22,145 nucleotides of DNA from Candidatus Methanophaga sp. GoMg3.2 (GTDB taxonomy: Archaea; Halobacteriota; Syntropharchaeia; Alkanophagales; Methanospirareceae): assembly GCA_013180565.1 (NCBI GenBank), contig QBUN01000415.1, forward strand, positions 1 through 22,145. Reading direction: 5' to 3'. The notes under the pieces are model-generated. The model had not been told where the DNA came from. It worked only from the letters and a program-made list of their open reading frames with translations, and did not search any database. How positions within the stretch are numbered: the stretch's first letter is position 1; every line of letters begins with the position of its first letter. Below are positions 1 through 8,047 of the stretch, piece after piece. The position numbers and the translations under genes were made by a program.

Positions 1-75
1 CATGAAGTACACTGGTTTGGGATAAGGTGGTGGGATGGGGATAGCATGATAAAAGAGAACGGTATTTATTTATAA
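1..75 (+). other. Possible 3' end of an unidentified gene, open at the window edge
   Basis: Frame 1 is open from the first base to a TAA at 73-75 and encodes 24 residues rich in Trp and His (it contains HWFGIRWWDGD). The composition looks protein-like rather than random, but the piece is too short to assign a family. It could equally be a chance open frame. Nothing else recognisable lies between it and the promoter-like element near 130. Confidence 0.25.
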
Positions 76-126
76 GGCGTTTGCGAGCCGAAGTAGCTGT
101 ATGTTGAAGGAAGAAGGTCAATAAAA

Positions 127-145
127 GAAACGATATATTTAAATA
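127..145 (+). promoter_or_regulatory. Archaeal TATA/BRE-like promoter element
   Basis: A purine-rich stretch (GAAAC) sits directly before an AT-rich box, ATATATTTAAAT at 133-144, which resembles an archaeal BRE plus TATA element. Transcription would start near 160-165. The first convincing gene downstream is the antitoxin-like relic at 231, then the glycan operon at 458. If this promoter is live, the operon would have a leader of about 290 nt. This is a pattern match only. Confidence 0.4.
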
Positions 146-184
146 GCATGATGCAAATTCAATTTAGGTGTAAGAAAACGTGAC

Positions 185-207
185 GGGGGGGGGGGTAATT
201 AGGGGGG
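185..207. repeat. G11 homopolymer followed by a G6 run
   Basis: Eleven consecutive G occur at 185-195 and six more at 202-207, in otherwise AT-rich DNA. The run lies just upstream of the antitoxin-like relic and downstream of the promoter-like element. Long mononucleotide tracts vary in length through polymerase slippage and are also a frequent place for sequencing error, so the exact count is uncertain. Confidence 0.7.
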
Positions 208-230
208 ATTAAGTAAAAGTTCCAAAAGAG

Positions 231-443
231 ATGTTTGAGCCATTAGCAGAATTAGTCAGGATCGGGTTGTTTAGGGATGAGAAGGATGCACTTAGGGGGA
301 TAATACGAGAGCAAGCAAAAAACAAAATTTATTACTACGAGAAGGAAATAAACGAAATGAAGAGGAAGTAGAAGAACGAGTCAAAGACAAAGTTAAATGA
401 AGTGCCTTTGGGGATGAGGAATATTATCGGAGAAGAAACCTGA
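231..443 (+). pseudogene. Relic of a small archaeal VapB-like antitoxin, interrupted by TAG
   Basis: From the ATG at 231 the frame encodes 46 residues (beginning MFEPLAELVRIGLFRDEKDA) that resemble small archaeal antitoxin-type proteins with an 'LVRIGLFRDEKEALR' helix followed by a charged coiled segment. Codons before the ATG (213-230) read VKVPKE, the usual N-terminus of such proteins, but they are preceded by a TAA and no start codon. A TAG at 369-371 stops the frame, yet it stays open for 23 more codons to TGA at 441-443. Lost start plus internal amber suggests a decaying gene. No toxin partner is adjacent. The family label comes from pattern memory and is tentative. Confidence 0.45.
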
Positions 444-457
444 AATGAGGAGTTGCG

Positions 458-1420
458 ATGAATAAAGAAGTTTCCATTATAATACCAACAAAGAATGAAG
501 GCGATGTTTTAAAGAATTGCCTGAATTCAATCCAGAATTTGGAATATCCAAAAGATAAAATGGAGGTTATTATTGTTGACGCATACTCTCGAGATAATAC
601 CGTAGAAATAGCAAAAAAATTCGGCTGTAAGGTGGTGTATGAGAATGTTGGCACGCGTGCTGGCGCATGCAATATAGGTGTTAAAAATGCAAAAGGGGAA
701 TACATTGCATTCTCAGATGCTGATTGTGTTCTTCAAAAAGATTGGATGAAGAATCTTATTAAACAGTTCAATGATGAAAAGATTGCATCTGTGGGTGGAC
801 CAAATATAACGCCAGAGGATGACACGGAATTTGCAAAATGCGTTGGTGCTGTTTTATCGTTTTTGAGTAAGCCTGGAGCGAGATACGGCTTAGTCGCTGA
901 TAGAGTGACATGGACATTTCATAATTCTGGCTGCAATGTTGCATACCGGAAAAATGTGATAGAAGAAGCAGGCGGGTTTAACAACAAATTAGTTACCTGC
1001 GAGGATGAAGAGCTGGATTACAGGATAAGGGAGAAAGGATACAACCTCTTATACACTCCAGATGCTGTCGTCTATCATTACAGAAGACTCACATGGAAAA
1101 GGTTTTATAAGCAGGCATACAAATATGCAGTGGGGAGAATGCAAGCGATAAAATTACACCGTAAAATAGGAAGATGGTATAATTACACGCCGCCGACAAT
1201 TATTTCGATAATCGTTATCCTCTTTGCATTATCTTTTCTAAATCCCATTTTTCCTCTGATCGCTTTTATAATCTTAGTTAGCGGTGGGATTGGTATTGGT
1301 TTGATGAGTTTATATCTTATCTCAACAACTAAGATGGAACATTTTTTTACATTCTTAGGCCTAATTATAATTTGGTTCTTCGGATATGGAACAGGGATGA
1401 TCAGGGGGCTGGTGAAATGA
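458..1420 (+). CDS. Family 2 glycosyltransferase with C-terminal membrane segments
   Basis: The 320-residue protein begins with a GT-A/GT2 fold: VSIIIPTKNEGDVLKNCL at about 5-22, VIIVDAYSRDNT near 38, and the metal-binding FSDADC near residue 90. The acceptor-side CEDEELDYRIREKG motif follows near 180, then RLTWKRFYKQ. This order is typical of inverting GT2 transferases. At least two hydrophobic stretches (about 240-275 and 285-315) would anchor it in the membrane with the catalytic domain in the cytoplasm, as in archaeal Agl-type and exopolysaccharide transferases. A GGAG ribosome binding site 6-7 nt before the ATG supports the start. It is the first gene of the plus-strand operon, and its stop overlaps the next start (ATGA). 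Donor and acceptor sugars cannot be read from the sequence. Confidence 0.9.
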   Translation: MNKEVSIIIPTKNEGDVLKNCLNSIQNLEYPKDKMEVIIVDAYSRDNTVEIAKKFGCKVVYENVGTRAGACNIGVKNAKGEYIAFSDADCVLQKDWMKNLIKQFNDEKIASVGGPNITPEDDTEFAKCVGAVLSFLSKPGARYGLVADRVTWTFHNSGCNVAYRKNVIEEAGGFNNKLVTCEDEELDYRIREKGYNLLYTPDAVVYHYRRLTWKRFYKQAYKYAVGRMQAIKLHRKIGRWYNYTPPTIISIIVILFALSFLNPIFPLIAFIILVSGGIGIGLMSLYLISTTKMEHFFTFLGLIIIWFFGYGTGMIRGLVK

Positions 1421-2808
1421 AAATTTTACTACTTAATCCGCCATACGTGCCAGAATTTATGCGGTCCGCAAGATGGGCAGCAGTCTCCATCTCCGGCAGC
1501 AATTGGTACCCGATATATTTAGCATATTGCACGGGATTATTAGAAAAATACGGTCATAAAACAAAACTCGTAGATGGACCAGTTGACAAATTAGCGCATG
1601 AAGATGTTCTTAAGATGGCAAAGAATTTCTCGGCTGATATAAGCGTGCTTTATATCTCCGATAAAAGTTTAGAAAATGATATAGCAATTGGTGAGAAGAT
1701 AAAGGAATTGACGGGCAGTTACATTGCCATGGTTGGTCCTTGGTGTTCTTGTGTCAATCCAGATGAATTACTTAAGAATTCTAAAATAGATGCGTTTGCA
1801 ATAGGTGAGTTTGATTATACAATTTTAGAATTTGCAGAAGGGAAATCCGAGAATACCATTGATGGTTTAGTATGGAAGAATAATGGTAAAGTTATACGCA
1901 ATCCACCAAGAAAGCCGTTAACATCAGAGCAGATAAACGAATTTCCATTCGTAACCGATGTTTATCGAAGGCATTTAAACATCCGTAACTATTTCCAAGC
2001 ACCACATCTGCACCCTTTTGTGGATTTATTTACAGGCCGAGGATGTTCATGGGGTAAATGTACATTTTGTTTGTGGCCGCATACAATTAACAAAGACGCT
2101 CCATATCGTGTGGGCGATATTAACAGAACCATTGAAGAACTTGAATTTATCAAAGAAGAACTTCCCTTTGTCAAAGAAGTATTTATACAGGATGATACAT
2201 TACCTGCATGGCGAGCAGGGGTGCTGTCTACCGCAATTATAGAGGCTAACTTAGATATAACCTGGTCCTGTTATGCAAGACCTGATGCCACCTATGATCT
2301 GGAAACACTAAAACTGATGAAGAAGTCTGGGTGCAGATGTCTCCATGTTGGTTATGAATCCTCAAATCCGCAGATTTTGAAGAATATTAAAAAAGGGACT
2401 ACTTCTGAAATAATGGTGAAATTCACGGAAATGACGCACAAAGTTGGGTTGTCAAACCATGCAGATTTTATCATCGGACTGCCTGGAGAAACAGTTGAGA
2501 CGATAATAGCAACCGTGAAATGGGCAAGGAAATTAAAAGTGGATTCATATCAATTTACAAGACCTTATCCATACCCCGGGACTCCATTTTATGCATGGTT
2601 GGAGAAAAATGCTTTTTTAAACAATGGAAAAGTGAATTGTCCTCATCTGTCTACAAAAGAAATTGATAAGTGGGTTAGATGGGCGTTAAGAAAGACTAAT
2701 TTAAATCCAAGATATTTACTAAGAATGTTAAAAAAACCGAGAGAATGGAAGCGATTGATAAGGAGCGCAAGGTATGTTCTGCCAAATGTGGTAGGGGTTA
2801 GAGATTAG
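1417..2808 (+). CDS. B12-binding-type radical SAM protein
   Basis: The 463-residue protein starts at the ATG overlapping the previous stop; an in-frame ATG at 1372 would add 15 residues lying inside the upstream gene and is unlikely. The N-terminus MKILLLNPPY, then a Rossmann-like region to about 145, matches the cobalamin-binding half of BchE/P-methylase-like enzymes. A canonical DxHxxG cobalamin motif is not seen. The radical SAM cluster motif is C210, C215 and C218 (GRGCSWGKCTFCLW), a Cx4Cx2C spacing rather than the usual Cx3Cx2C. Downstream, IQDDT, the CLHVGYESSNP segment and FIIGLPGETVETI are typical radical SAM strands. In a glycan operon it could C-methylate or otherwise alter a sugar or lipid. 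The substrate is unknown. Confidence 0.85.
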   Translation: MKILLLNPPYVPEFMRSARWAAVSISGSNWYPIYLAYCTGLLEKYGHKTKLVDGPVDKLAHEDVLKMAKNFSADISVLYISDKSLENDIAIGEKIKELTGSYIAMVGPWCSCVNPDELLKNSKIDAFAIGEFDYTILEFAEGKSENTIDGLVWKNNGKVIRNPPRKPLTSEQINEFPFVTDVYRRHLNIRNYFQAPHLHPFVDLFTGRGCSWGKCTFCLWPHTINKDAPYRVGDINRTIEELEFIKEELPFVKEVFIQDDTLPAWRAGVLSTAIIEANLDITWSCYARPDATYDLETLKLMKKSGCRCLHVGYESSNPQILKNIKKGTTSEIMVKFTEMTHKVGLSNHADFIIGLPGETVETIIATVKWARKLKVDSYQFTRPYPYPGTPFYAWLEKNAFLNNGKVNCPHLSTKEIDKWVRWALRKTNLNPRYLLRMLKKPREWKRLIRSARYVLPNVVGVRD

Positions 2809-2809
2809 A

Positions 2810-3814
2810 ATGGATAAAGAATTGTTAGATATACTTGCATGTCCAATATGCAGAGGAACTCTGAAATTTGATAGAAAGGATCAAAAATTTGTTTGTTCAC
2901 AATGCGATAGGGAATATTTTATTCTAAATGATATTCCAATAATGTGGGACGAAGAGTCTGTTCCAATTGAAGATTATATAAATAAAGAAGAAGATGAAAT
3001 GCCCCGATTAATGCGCCAAGCGGATATTCAAGCAACTCAAAAATTTTTAAAGAAAGACGATGAAAATAGAGAGAGAAATTTGTTATGGACTTTTGAGGGA
3101 CAAATAAATAGGGGTAAAAGATCTCTTGCTGAAAATATTACCCATAGCAGAATGTTAAATTCCATAGAGAATTTATATAATGAAACTTTAAAGGGAAAGA
3201 AAATCCTTAATATAGGTTGTGGCGGAGGGATAGAGGCAGAATGGGCAGTTAAAAAAGGTGCGGAGGTTGTTGGTTTAGATATTTCTGTAGATTTTATATT
3301 AGCTGCTGTGGAAAGATTTCGACGTAATAATATTAAAGCATATTTTGTGCAAGGGAATGGAGAATATTTGCCATTTGCAGATAACTCTTTTGATATTGTA
3401 TTTATCTATGGCACGCTCCATCACATTCCACAGTCTGATAAAGCTATTTTAGAAACGTCACGAGTAGCAACTGAATTACTCATTGGTTCTGAGCCAGTTG
3501 AAATACCGGTTTTAAAATATTTTATGAAAATCGTTGGTTGGAACACTGAATATGATCAACTAAAAACATATAGATTCGATGTTAAAAAACTAACGAATTT
3601 AATATACAAAAGCGGTTTTAAAGATGTGGAAAGTAGAACTACATGGAGTTATTTCCCAGTATTTTTACAAAGATATAGTGATAATCCTACAATAATAAAT
3701 TATTATTTTAATTTATTAAATTTTTTGGATACATATTTTAATTATTTTGGACATAACCTATCTCTCATAGCGAGAAAAAATAAAAACTTAAATAATTCGG
3801 ATGCAGAAAAATGA
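2810..3814 (+). CDS. SAM-dependent methyltransferase with N-terminal Trm112-like zinc domain
   Basis: The 334-residue protein opens with a Trm112p/YcaR-like domain: LACPICRG with C11 and C14, then CSQC with C29 and C32, a four-cysteine zinc site, followed by the typical ILNDIPIMW segment. A class I methyltransferase domain follows, with motif I ILNIGCGGG near 132-140, the acidic end of strand 2 in VVGLDIS, and FDIVFIYGTLHHIP as motif IV/post. This fusion is common in glycan and secondary-metabolite clusters and usually acts on sugars or lipids. The start lies 1 nt after the preceding TAG, and its stop overlaps the next gene (ATGA), so it belongs to the same operon. The target is not predictable. 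Confidence 0.85.
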   Translation: MDKELLDILACPICRGTLKFDRKDQKFVCSQCDREYFILNDIPIMWDEESVPIEDYINKEEDEMPRLMRQADIQATQKFLKKDDENRERNLLWTFEGQINRGKRSLAENITHSRMLNSIENLYNETLKGKKILNIGCGGGIEAEWAVKKGAEVVGLDISVDFILAAVERFRRNNIKAYFVQGNGEYLPFADNSFDIVFIYGTLHHIPQSDKAILETSRVATELLIGSEPVEIPVLKYFMKIVGWNTEYDQLKTYRFDVKKLTNLIYKSGFKDVESRTTWSYFPVFLQRYSDNPTIINYYFNLLNFLDTYFNYFGHNLSLIARKNKNLNNSDAEK

Positions 3815-5010
3815 AAATTCTTCAAGTCGCCCAAAGATTTCCTCCTTCTGTTGGTGGTATGCAATATCACGTCTATAAGATTTCAAAAGAATTAGTAAAA
3901 ATGGGGCATGATGTAACTGTAGTTACTACAACATCAATGCACAACAGGGATATAATCGGTTTTTCAACAGGTCGTCCTTTTGCATTAAAATCAACTTGCC
4001 TAATATTACCTAAATTTGAGGTTGTGGATGGAATTAAGGTTTACAGGTTCAAACCAATATTCCAATTTTGGATATATATGGTCAACCCCTCAATGATAAC
4101 TTTCATAATTAAAAATATTTATAAGTATAATGTGATACATGCTCACTTCTATACAAGTGCTGAAGCTGATATATCGGCTTTTACTTCTAAACTAAAAAAT
4201 GTCCCTCTCATTTTAACGGGACATGATATAGAAACAACATATGGTGGTTTTTATAAGTTTATGAAAAAAGGTTATGATAAGACCGCTGGAAGATTTACAT
4301 TGAACACGGCCAAAAAGTTAATCGCTCTTACAGAGGAAAATAATAGACAATATGAAGCATTAGGTGTCCCAGAAGATAAAATTGTGGTTATTCCAAACGG
4401 GGTTGATTATGAAAAATTTGACGGCCTAATAAAATCAAAAGAGTTATTGAAAAGCATAGGAAATCCGGACAAGGTGATTCTTTTCGTTGGACGGTTACTA
4501 AAATATAAAGGAGCACAGCATATAATAAAGGCAATTCCTGAGATAATTAATGATTATCCAAACACTAAATTTATTTTCGTGGGAGAGGATCAAGGCTATA
4601 AAAAGGAATTAATAAAATTGGCAACGAATTTAGATGTTTTCGATAAATGTGTTTTTACAGGAAGAGTGAATGAAAAAGAGTTATTACGATACTATTCAAT
4701 TGCAGATGCTTTTATATTACCATCTACCGGGGAAGGTTTTGGTCTGGTTGCGCTTGAAGCTATTGTTAGCGGCACACCGGTGATATTAGCGAGTACTGGT
4801 GGATTAAAACATATAGTATCGGAAATAGGCGGATATCCATTGGATATGACGGGTGATATTCCTGAACAAATCGCGGAAAATGTGAAAACGGTGTTTTTTG
4901 ATCCGGACATCAAAAAAGAAATTGAAAGGGAAAAAGAAGTGATTAAAAGAGATTATACCTGGAAGCGTGTTGCTGAGATGACTGAGAAGGTTTATGAGGG
5001 ATTAGTATGA
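3811..5010 (+). CDS. Family 4 glycosyltransferase (GT-B fold)
   Basis: The 399-residue protein has the full GT4 architecture. The N-terminal nucleotide-fold start MKILQVAQRFPPSVGGMQYH contains the glycine loop, and HAHFYTSA lies near 110. The linker IPNGVDYEKF is near 194, and the C-terminal donor domain opens with ILFVGRLLKYKG. The EX7E motif runs E308 to E316 (EGFGLVALE) and is followed by SGTPVI. Length is typical for GT4. The start overlaps the preceding stop by 4 nt and the stop overlaps the next start in the same way, indicating translational coupling. It is probably a retaining, cytoplasmic or peripheral membrane enzyme that adds one sugar to a lipid-linked glycan. Sugar specificity is unknown. 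Confidence 0.9.
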   Translation: MKILQVAQRFPPSVGGMQYHVYKISKELVKMGHDVTVVTTTSMHNRDIIGFSTGRPFALKSTCLILPKFEVVDGIKVYRFKPIFQFWIYMVNPSMITFIIKNIYKYNVIHAHFYTSAEADISAFTSKLKNVPLILTGHDIETTYGGFYKFMKKGYDKTAGRFTLNTAKKLIALTEENNRQYEALGVPEDKIVVIPNGVDYEKFDGLIKSKELLKSIGNPDKVILFVGRLLKYKGAQHIIKAIPEIINDYPNTKFIFVGEDQGYKKELIKLATNLDVFDKCVFTGRVNEKELLRYYSIADAFILPSTGEGFGLVALEAIVSGTPVILASTGGLKHIVSEIGGYPLDMTGDIPEQIAENVKTVFFDPDIKKEIEREKEVIKRDYTWKRVAEMTEKVYEGLV

Positions 5011-6191
5011 AAATCTGCATTATATCTAGCCTGTATCCTCCATTTATAATAGGCGGTGCAGAAATAAGCGTGAAACGAGCCGCAGAAGAACTGGTGAAAA
5101 GGGGCCACGAAGTTTTCGTTATCTCCACAAGCCAAAATAGAAAATCTTCAATAGGGAATATAAACGGAGTAAAAGTCTATCGGATCAATCCATTAAACCT
5201 TTATGCGATGTACAATTACCAAAACCAGCCTGAACTATTAAAACCAATCTGGCATGTGATTGATCTTTGGAATCCACATTCTTACATTATTATTAAAAAT
5301 ATCCTAAAGAAGGGGATACCGGATGTTGTGCATATCAACAACTTCAAAGGACTTTCACTTTCTGTATTCAGCGCGGCAAAACATTTGAATTTACCGTTAA
5401 TTTTCACAGCACACGATTACTCATTGATATGCCCAAGGACGAATCTGCTGCATGGTTCTGGTAAAATCTGTAACACTCCATCGAGATTCTGCATGCTGTA
5501 CAATAAAATCCAAAAATATTTGGTAAATGACAAGCCGGATTTAGTTACCGCACCATCACAGTTTGTAATTGATAAATTAAAATCGAGTGGGCTCTTTGAC
5601 GGAGTTAAAACAATTAAACTTCCGTTGGGAATTGAATTGAACGTTGAAAAAGCGAAAAAAAAATATGATCTGATCGACATTCTGTATGTGGGTGCTTTGA
5701 GCAGGCATAAGGGTGTTCATATTTTGATAGATGCTTTCAAAGGACTGGAATATAAAAATATTAAACTTCATATTGTTGGGAAAGGGAAAGATGAAGATGC
5801 GTTCAAGAGAATTGCCGGTTTGGATCGAAGGATATCTTTTCATGGATTTGTGCCTGATGAAGAACTTATGAAATTATATCAAAAGGCAAATATCACAGTT
5901 GTTCCATCTGTTTGGTATGATAATTCTCCTATGGTCATTTATGAAAGTTTTAAGAATGGAACTCCTGTTATTGGAAGTAGAATCGGCGGGATTCCAGAAT
6001 TGGTTGAAGATAAGTATAATGGATTTTTGTTTGAGGCGGGAGATGTGTGTGAGTTGAAAGAGATGCTTGAGAATCCGATAAAAAATCCAGATGAGTTAAA
6101 AAGATTAGAAGAAGGCGCTTTTGCGTCTGTGAAGAAATATGATGTGAATAAACATATAAGAAAGTTGGAGGCGATATATAATGGATTTTAA
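5007..6191 (+). CDS. Family 4 glycosyltransferase (GT-B fold)
   Basis: The 394-residue protein starts KICIISSLYPPFIIGGAE, the GT4 N-terminal glycine loop, and continues with FTAHDYSLICPR near 134-145 and a donor domain beginning ILYVGALSRHKG. The motif that is normally EX7E appears as DX7E (DNSPMVIYE, in WYDNSPMVIYES), so the first acidic residue is Asp. The closely related 'WYENSP' form is common in GT4 proteins, so activity is likely retained. The CPRTNL segment with nearby cysteines recalls transferases that act early on a glycan chain, but that is weak evidence. A GAGG upstream supports the start, which overlaps the preceding gene by 4 nt. Confidence 0.88.
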   Translation: MKICIISSLYPPFIIGGAEISVKRAAEELVKRGHEVFVISTSQNRKSSIGNINGVKVYRINPLNLYAMYNYQNQPELLKPIWHVIDLWNPHSYIIIKNILKKGIPDVVHINNFKGLSLSVFSAAKHLNLPLIFTAHDYSLICPRTNLLHGSGKICNTPSRFCMLYNKIQKYLVNDKPDLVTAPSQFVIDKLKSSGLFDGVKTIKLPLGIELNVEKAKKKYDLIDILYVGALSRHKGVHILIDAFKGLEYKNIKLHIVGKGKDEDAFKRIAGLDRRISFHGFVPDEELMKLYQKANITVVPSVWYDNSPMVIYESFKNGTPVIGSRIGGIPELVEDKYNGFLFEAGDVCELKEMLENPIKNPDELKRLEEGAFASVKKYDVNKHIRKLEAIYNGF

Positions 6192-6297
6192 GGAATTTAA
6201 TAATTTAATCGTAAATAAAGTATTGACGCAATCATTACCAGAAGATGAGTTTGGCGGAGACGAAAATGAATACTATAATCTGCATAAGGAGGAGTAG
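6181..6297 (+). CDS. 38-residue ORF of unknown function between two operon genes
   Basis: An ATG at 6181 overlaps the end of the preceding glycosyltransferase by 11 nt and opens 38 codons ending in TAG at 6295-6297. The product (it includes SLPEDEFGGDENEYYN) is strongly acidic with no recognised domain. Its 3' end contains AAGGAGGAG, which looks like the ribosome binding site of the membrane protein at 6307, though the 14-nt spacing is long. The frame is the same as that of the 6307 gene, so only the TAG and three sense codons separate them. It could be a real micro-protein, a coupling leader, or an N-terminal extension if the amber codon is read through. Confidence 0.4.
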   Translation: MDFKEFNNLIVNKVLTQSLPEDEFGGDENEYYNLHKEE

Positions 6298-6306
6298 GTA
6301 GAAATT

Positions 6307-8031
6307 ATGGTACAAACAAAGGAAGTTATCAAAGGATATGGGATAAACAGCAGATTTTTTATATTATTTCTTATTTATTTAATTACCCTAATAATCATGA
6401 TGAAATTCTCCTTCTATCCCAGTATATACGGTTATGATTCAAACGGACATGTTTTAGTTTCTGATTACATAATCGCCAACTCCCATCTTCCAGATATCCA
6501 TACGTGGATAAAATTAGGACCAAGTGGTAGTGGAATATTACCTCTTTTTAATTCTTTCTTTGGTATAATCAGCATGGTAACTAATATTCCATGTTACTAT
6601 ATTGCGAAATACATTTTTACCGCACTAACATTTACACTTATATTCATATTTGCTTACTTAATCTTAAAAAGCATGGATAAGGCAAAATTAGCCTTTCCAT
6701 TCCTCATTCTATGCTTGTTTTTTATATTCATATCCCCAAAGGTTTTGCAAAATTTGACTTATTCAGTGAGACCGGAGATTTTAGGTATTTTGCTACTTTT
6801 CGCCTTTAAATATTCATACATACGATTTATCAAAGACGAACGACCAAAATATCTTATCATTTCATTGATTATTGGGATTACCCTAATTTCAACGGCTTAC
6901 TTAGTTAGTCTGTTTTTTGTTTCATCTCTCTTAATCTATGGAATCTTCTTTGGGAACAAAAAAGTTTGCAGATATAAAATGATTAATGAATTTACGGTAG
7001 CACTTGCTCTCTTTGCTTTTTTCTGGGGTATTGCTATTTTTGGAGGTAGTCCCATTTATGCTGATCTGACTGGGATTTTTGGGGTGAATAAATTTATCCT
7101 GTTTTTATTCCCTCTTTTTTTTGTCGTATTAATAAAAAAATTTGTTCCTATTGGTATCAATAAATTCAAAGGTGTGCTATCACGATTTAAAAATCTTTTA
7201 GAGCGTTATCAAATTGTACTTGTCTTATCTCTATTTGTGGTTTTATTTGTAGGATTGAAGATGATTTCCACAACAAGTGATTTTAAAATATTCTTTGCAA
7301 ACAACATCCATTGGATTGTATTCCTCCCTTTGTCTTTTCTTTATATGCTGAATCATTTTGTCAACGGAAATAAGGATAGAAGCATATCATTCTTATCGTG
7401 TTTTTTGATTTTTTCGTATTTTTTTACCTTTGTCTTCTTACTGGGAATATACAGTGGCATCGCGGGATTTTATTCCACAGATTGGATCACCAGATTTATA
7501 GGCTATGCATTTTTTGAGATGACGGTGTTTGGAATGTTTTTTGCAAGAGATGTTTTCAGACAAAGCAGGTTAAAAAATTTAAAAACTTATTCAAAACTCG
7601 CTTTACTTCTTCTTTTATTGATAAGTAACATCTTTGTTACTGCATACTATGTAGATAAACCGGGTGATGCATATCCGCTTATGGTTGCATCGGATCCAAT
7701 GTTATCGGCAGAAAAATATGTTATTGAAGGAGTGCCACCAGAATATATAGCAGGGTTTCCCGCATTTCCCGCATTTATATATGAAAATTTTGATTTTAAA
7801 TTAGAAATGTCTTATCATCCCAAGAGCTTATCCTACATCATAACTAATTTAGCAGAAAGCAAAAAACCCAATCAAGATACTATTTTATTTGTAAATATCG
7901 ACCAAATAAAGAAATATGGAAGAGTTGATCATGAGCTTGATCTCATAAAAGAATCAGAATTATCTAAAATTGAGCAAAAAACCTACTTAAATAAGATTTA
8001 TTCAAACGATGAGATATTTATTTATAGGTGA
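6307..8031 (+). CDS. Polytopic membrane protein, GT-C-like glycosyltransferase candidate
   Basis: The 574-residue protein carries roughly ten to twelve hydrophobic segments from residue 17 to about 450, then a hydrophilic C-terminal domain of some 120 residues. The first loop after TM1 (YPSIYGYDSNGHVLVSDY) places an Asp in the position where GT-C polyprenyl-phosphate-dependent transferases hold a catalytic acidic residue, and HLPDIHTW follows. This layout suits a transferase using a lipid-phosphate sugar on the outer membrane face. No family signature can be confirmed by eye. Alternatives are a Wzy-like polymerase or another membrane protein of the glycan pathway. It lies inside the glycosyltransferase operon, 16 nt before the next gene. 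Confidence 0.6.
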   Translation: MVQTKEVIKGYGINSRFFILFLIYLITLIIMMKFSFYPSIYGYDSNGHVLVSDYIIANSHLPDIHTWIKLGPSGSGILPLFNSFFGIISMVTNIPCYYIAKYIFTALTFTLIFIFAYLILKSMDKAKLAFPFLILCLFFIFISPKVLQNLTYSVRPEILGILLLFAFKYSYIRFIKDERPKYLIISLIIGITLISTAYLVSLFFVSSLLIYGIFFGNKKVCRYKMINEFTVALALFAFFWGIAIFGGSPIYADLTGIFGVNKFILFLFPLFFVVLIKKFVPIGINKFKGVLSRFKNLLERYQIVLVLSLFVVLFVGLKMISTTSDFKIFFANNIHWIVFLPLSFLYMLNHFVNGNKDRSISFLSCFLIFSYFFTFVFLLGIYSGIAGFYSTDWITRFIGYAFFEMTVFGMFFARDVFRQSRLKNLKTYSKLALLLLLLISNIFVTAYYVDKPGDAYPLMVASDPMLSAEKYVIEGVPPEYIAGFPAFPAFIYENFDFKLEMSYHPKSLSYIITNLAESKKPNQDTILFVNIDQIKKYGRVDHELDLIKESELSKIEQKTYLNKIYSNDEIFIYR

Positions 8032-8047
8032 AATAAATGACTGAAAG

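Noticed and set aside
1372..1416. Upstream in-frame ATG for the radical SAM gene
   Set aside because: It lies inside the preceding glycosyltransferase, adds 15 residues unlike the family's N-terminus, and the ATG at 1417 gives both the expected MKILLLNPP start and a 4-nt overlap.
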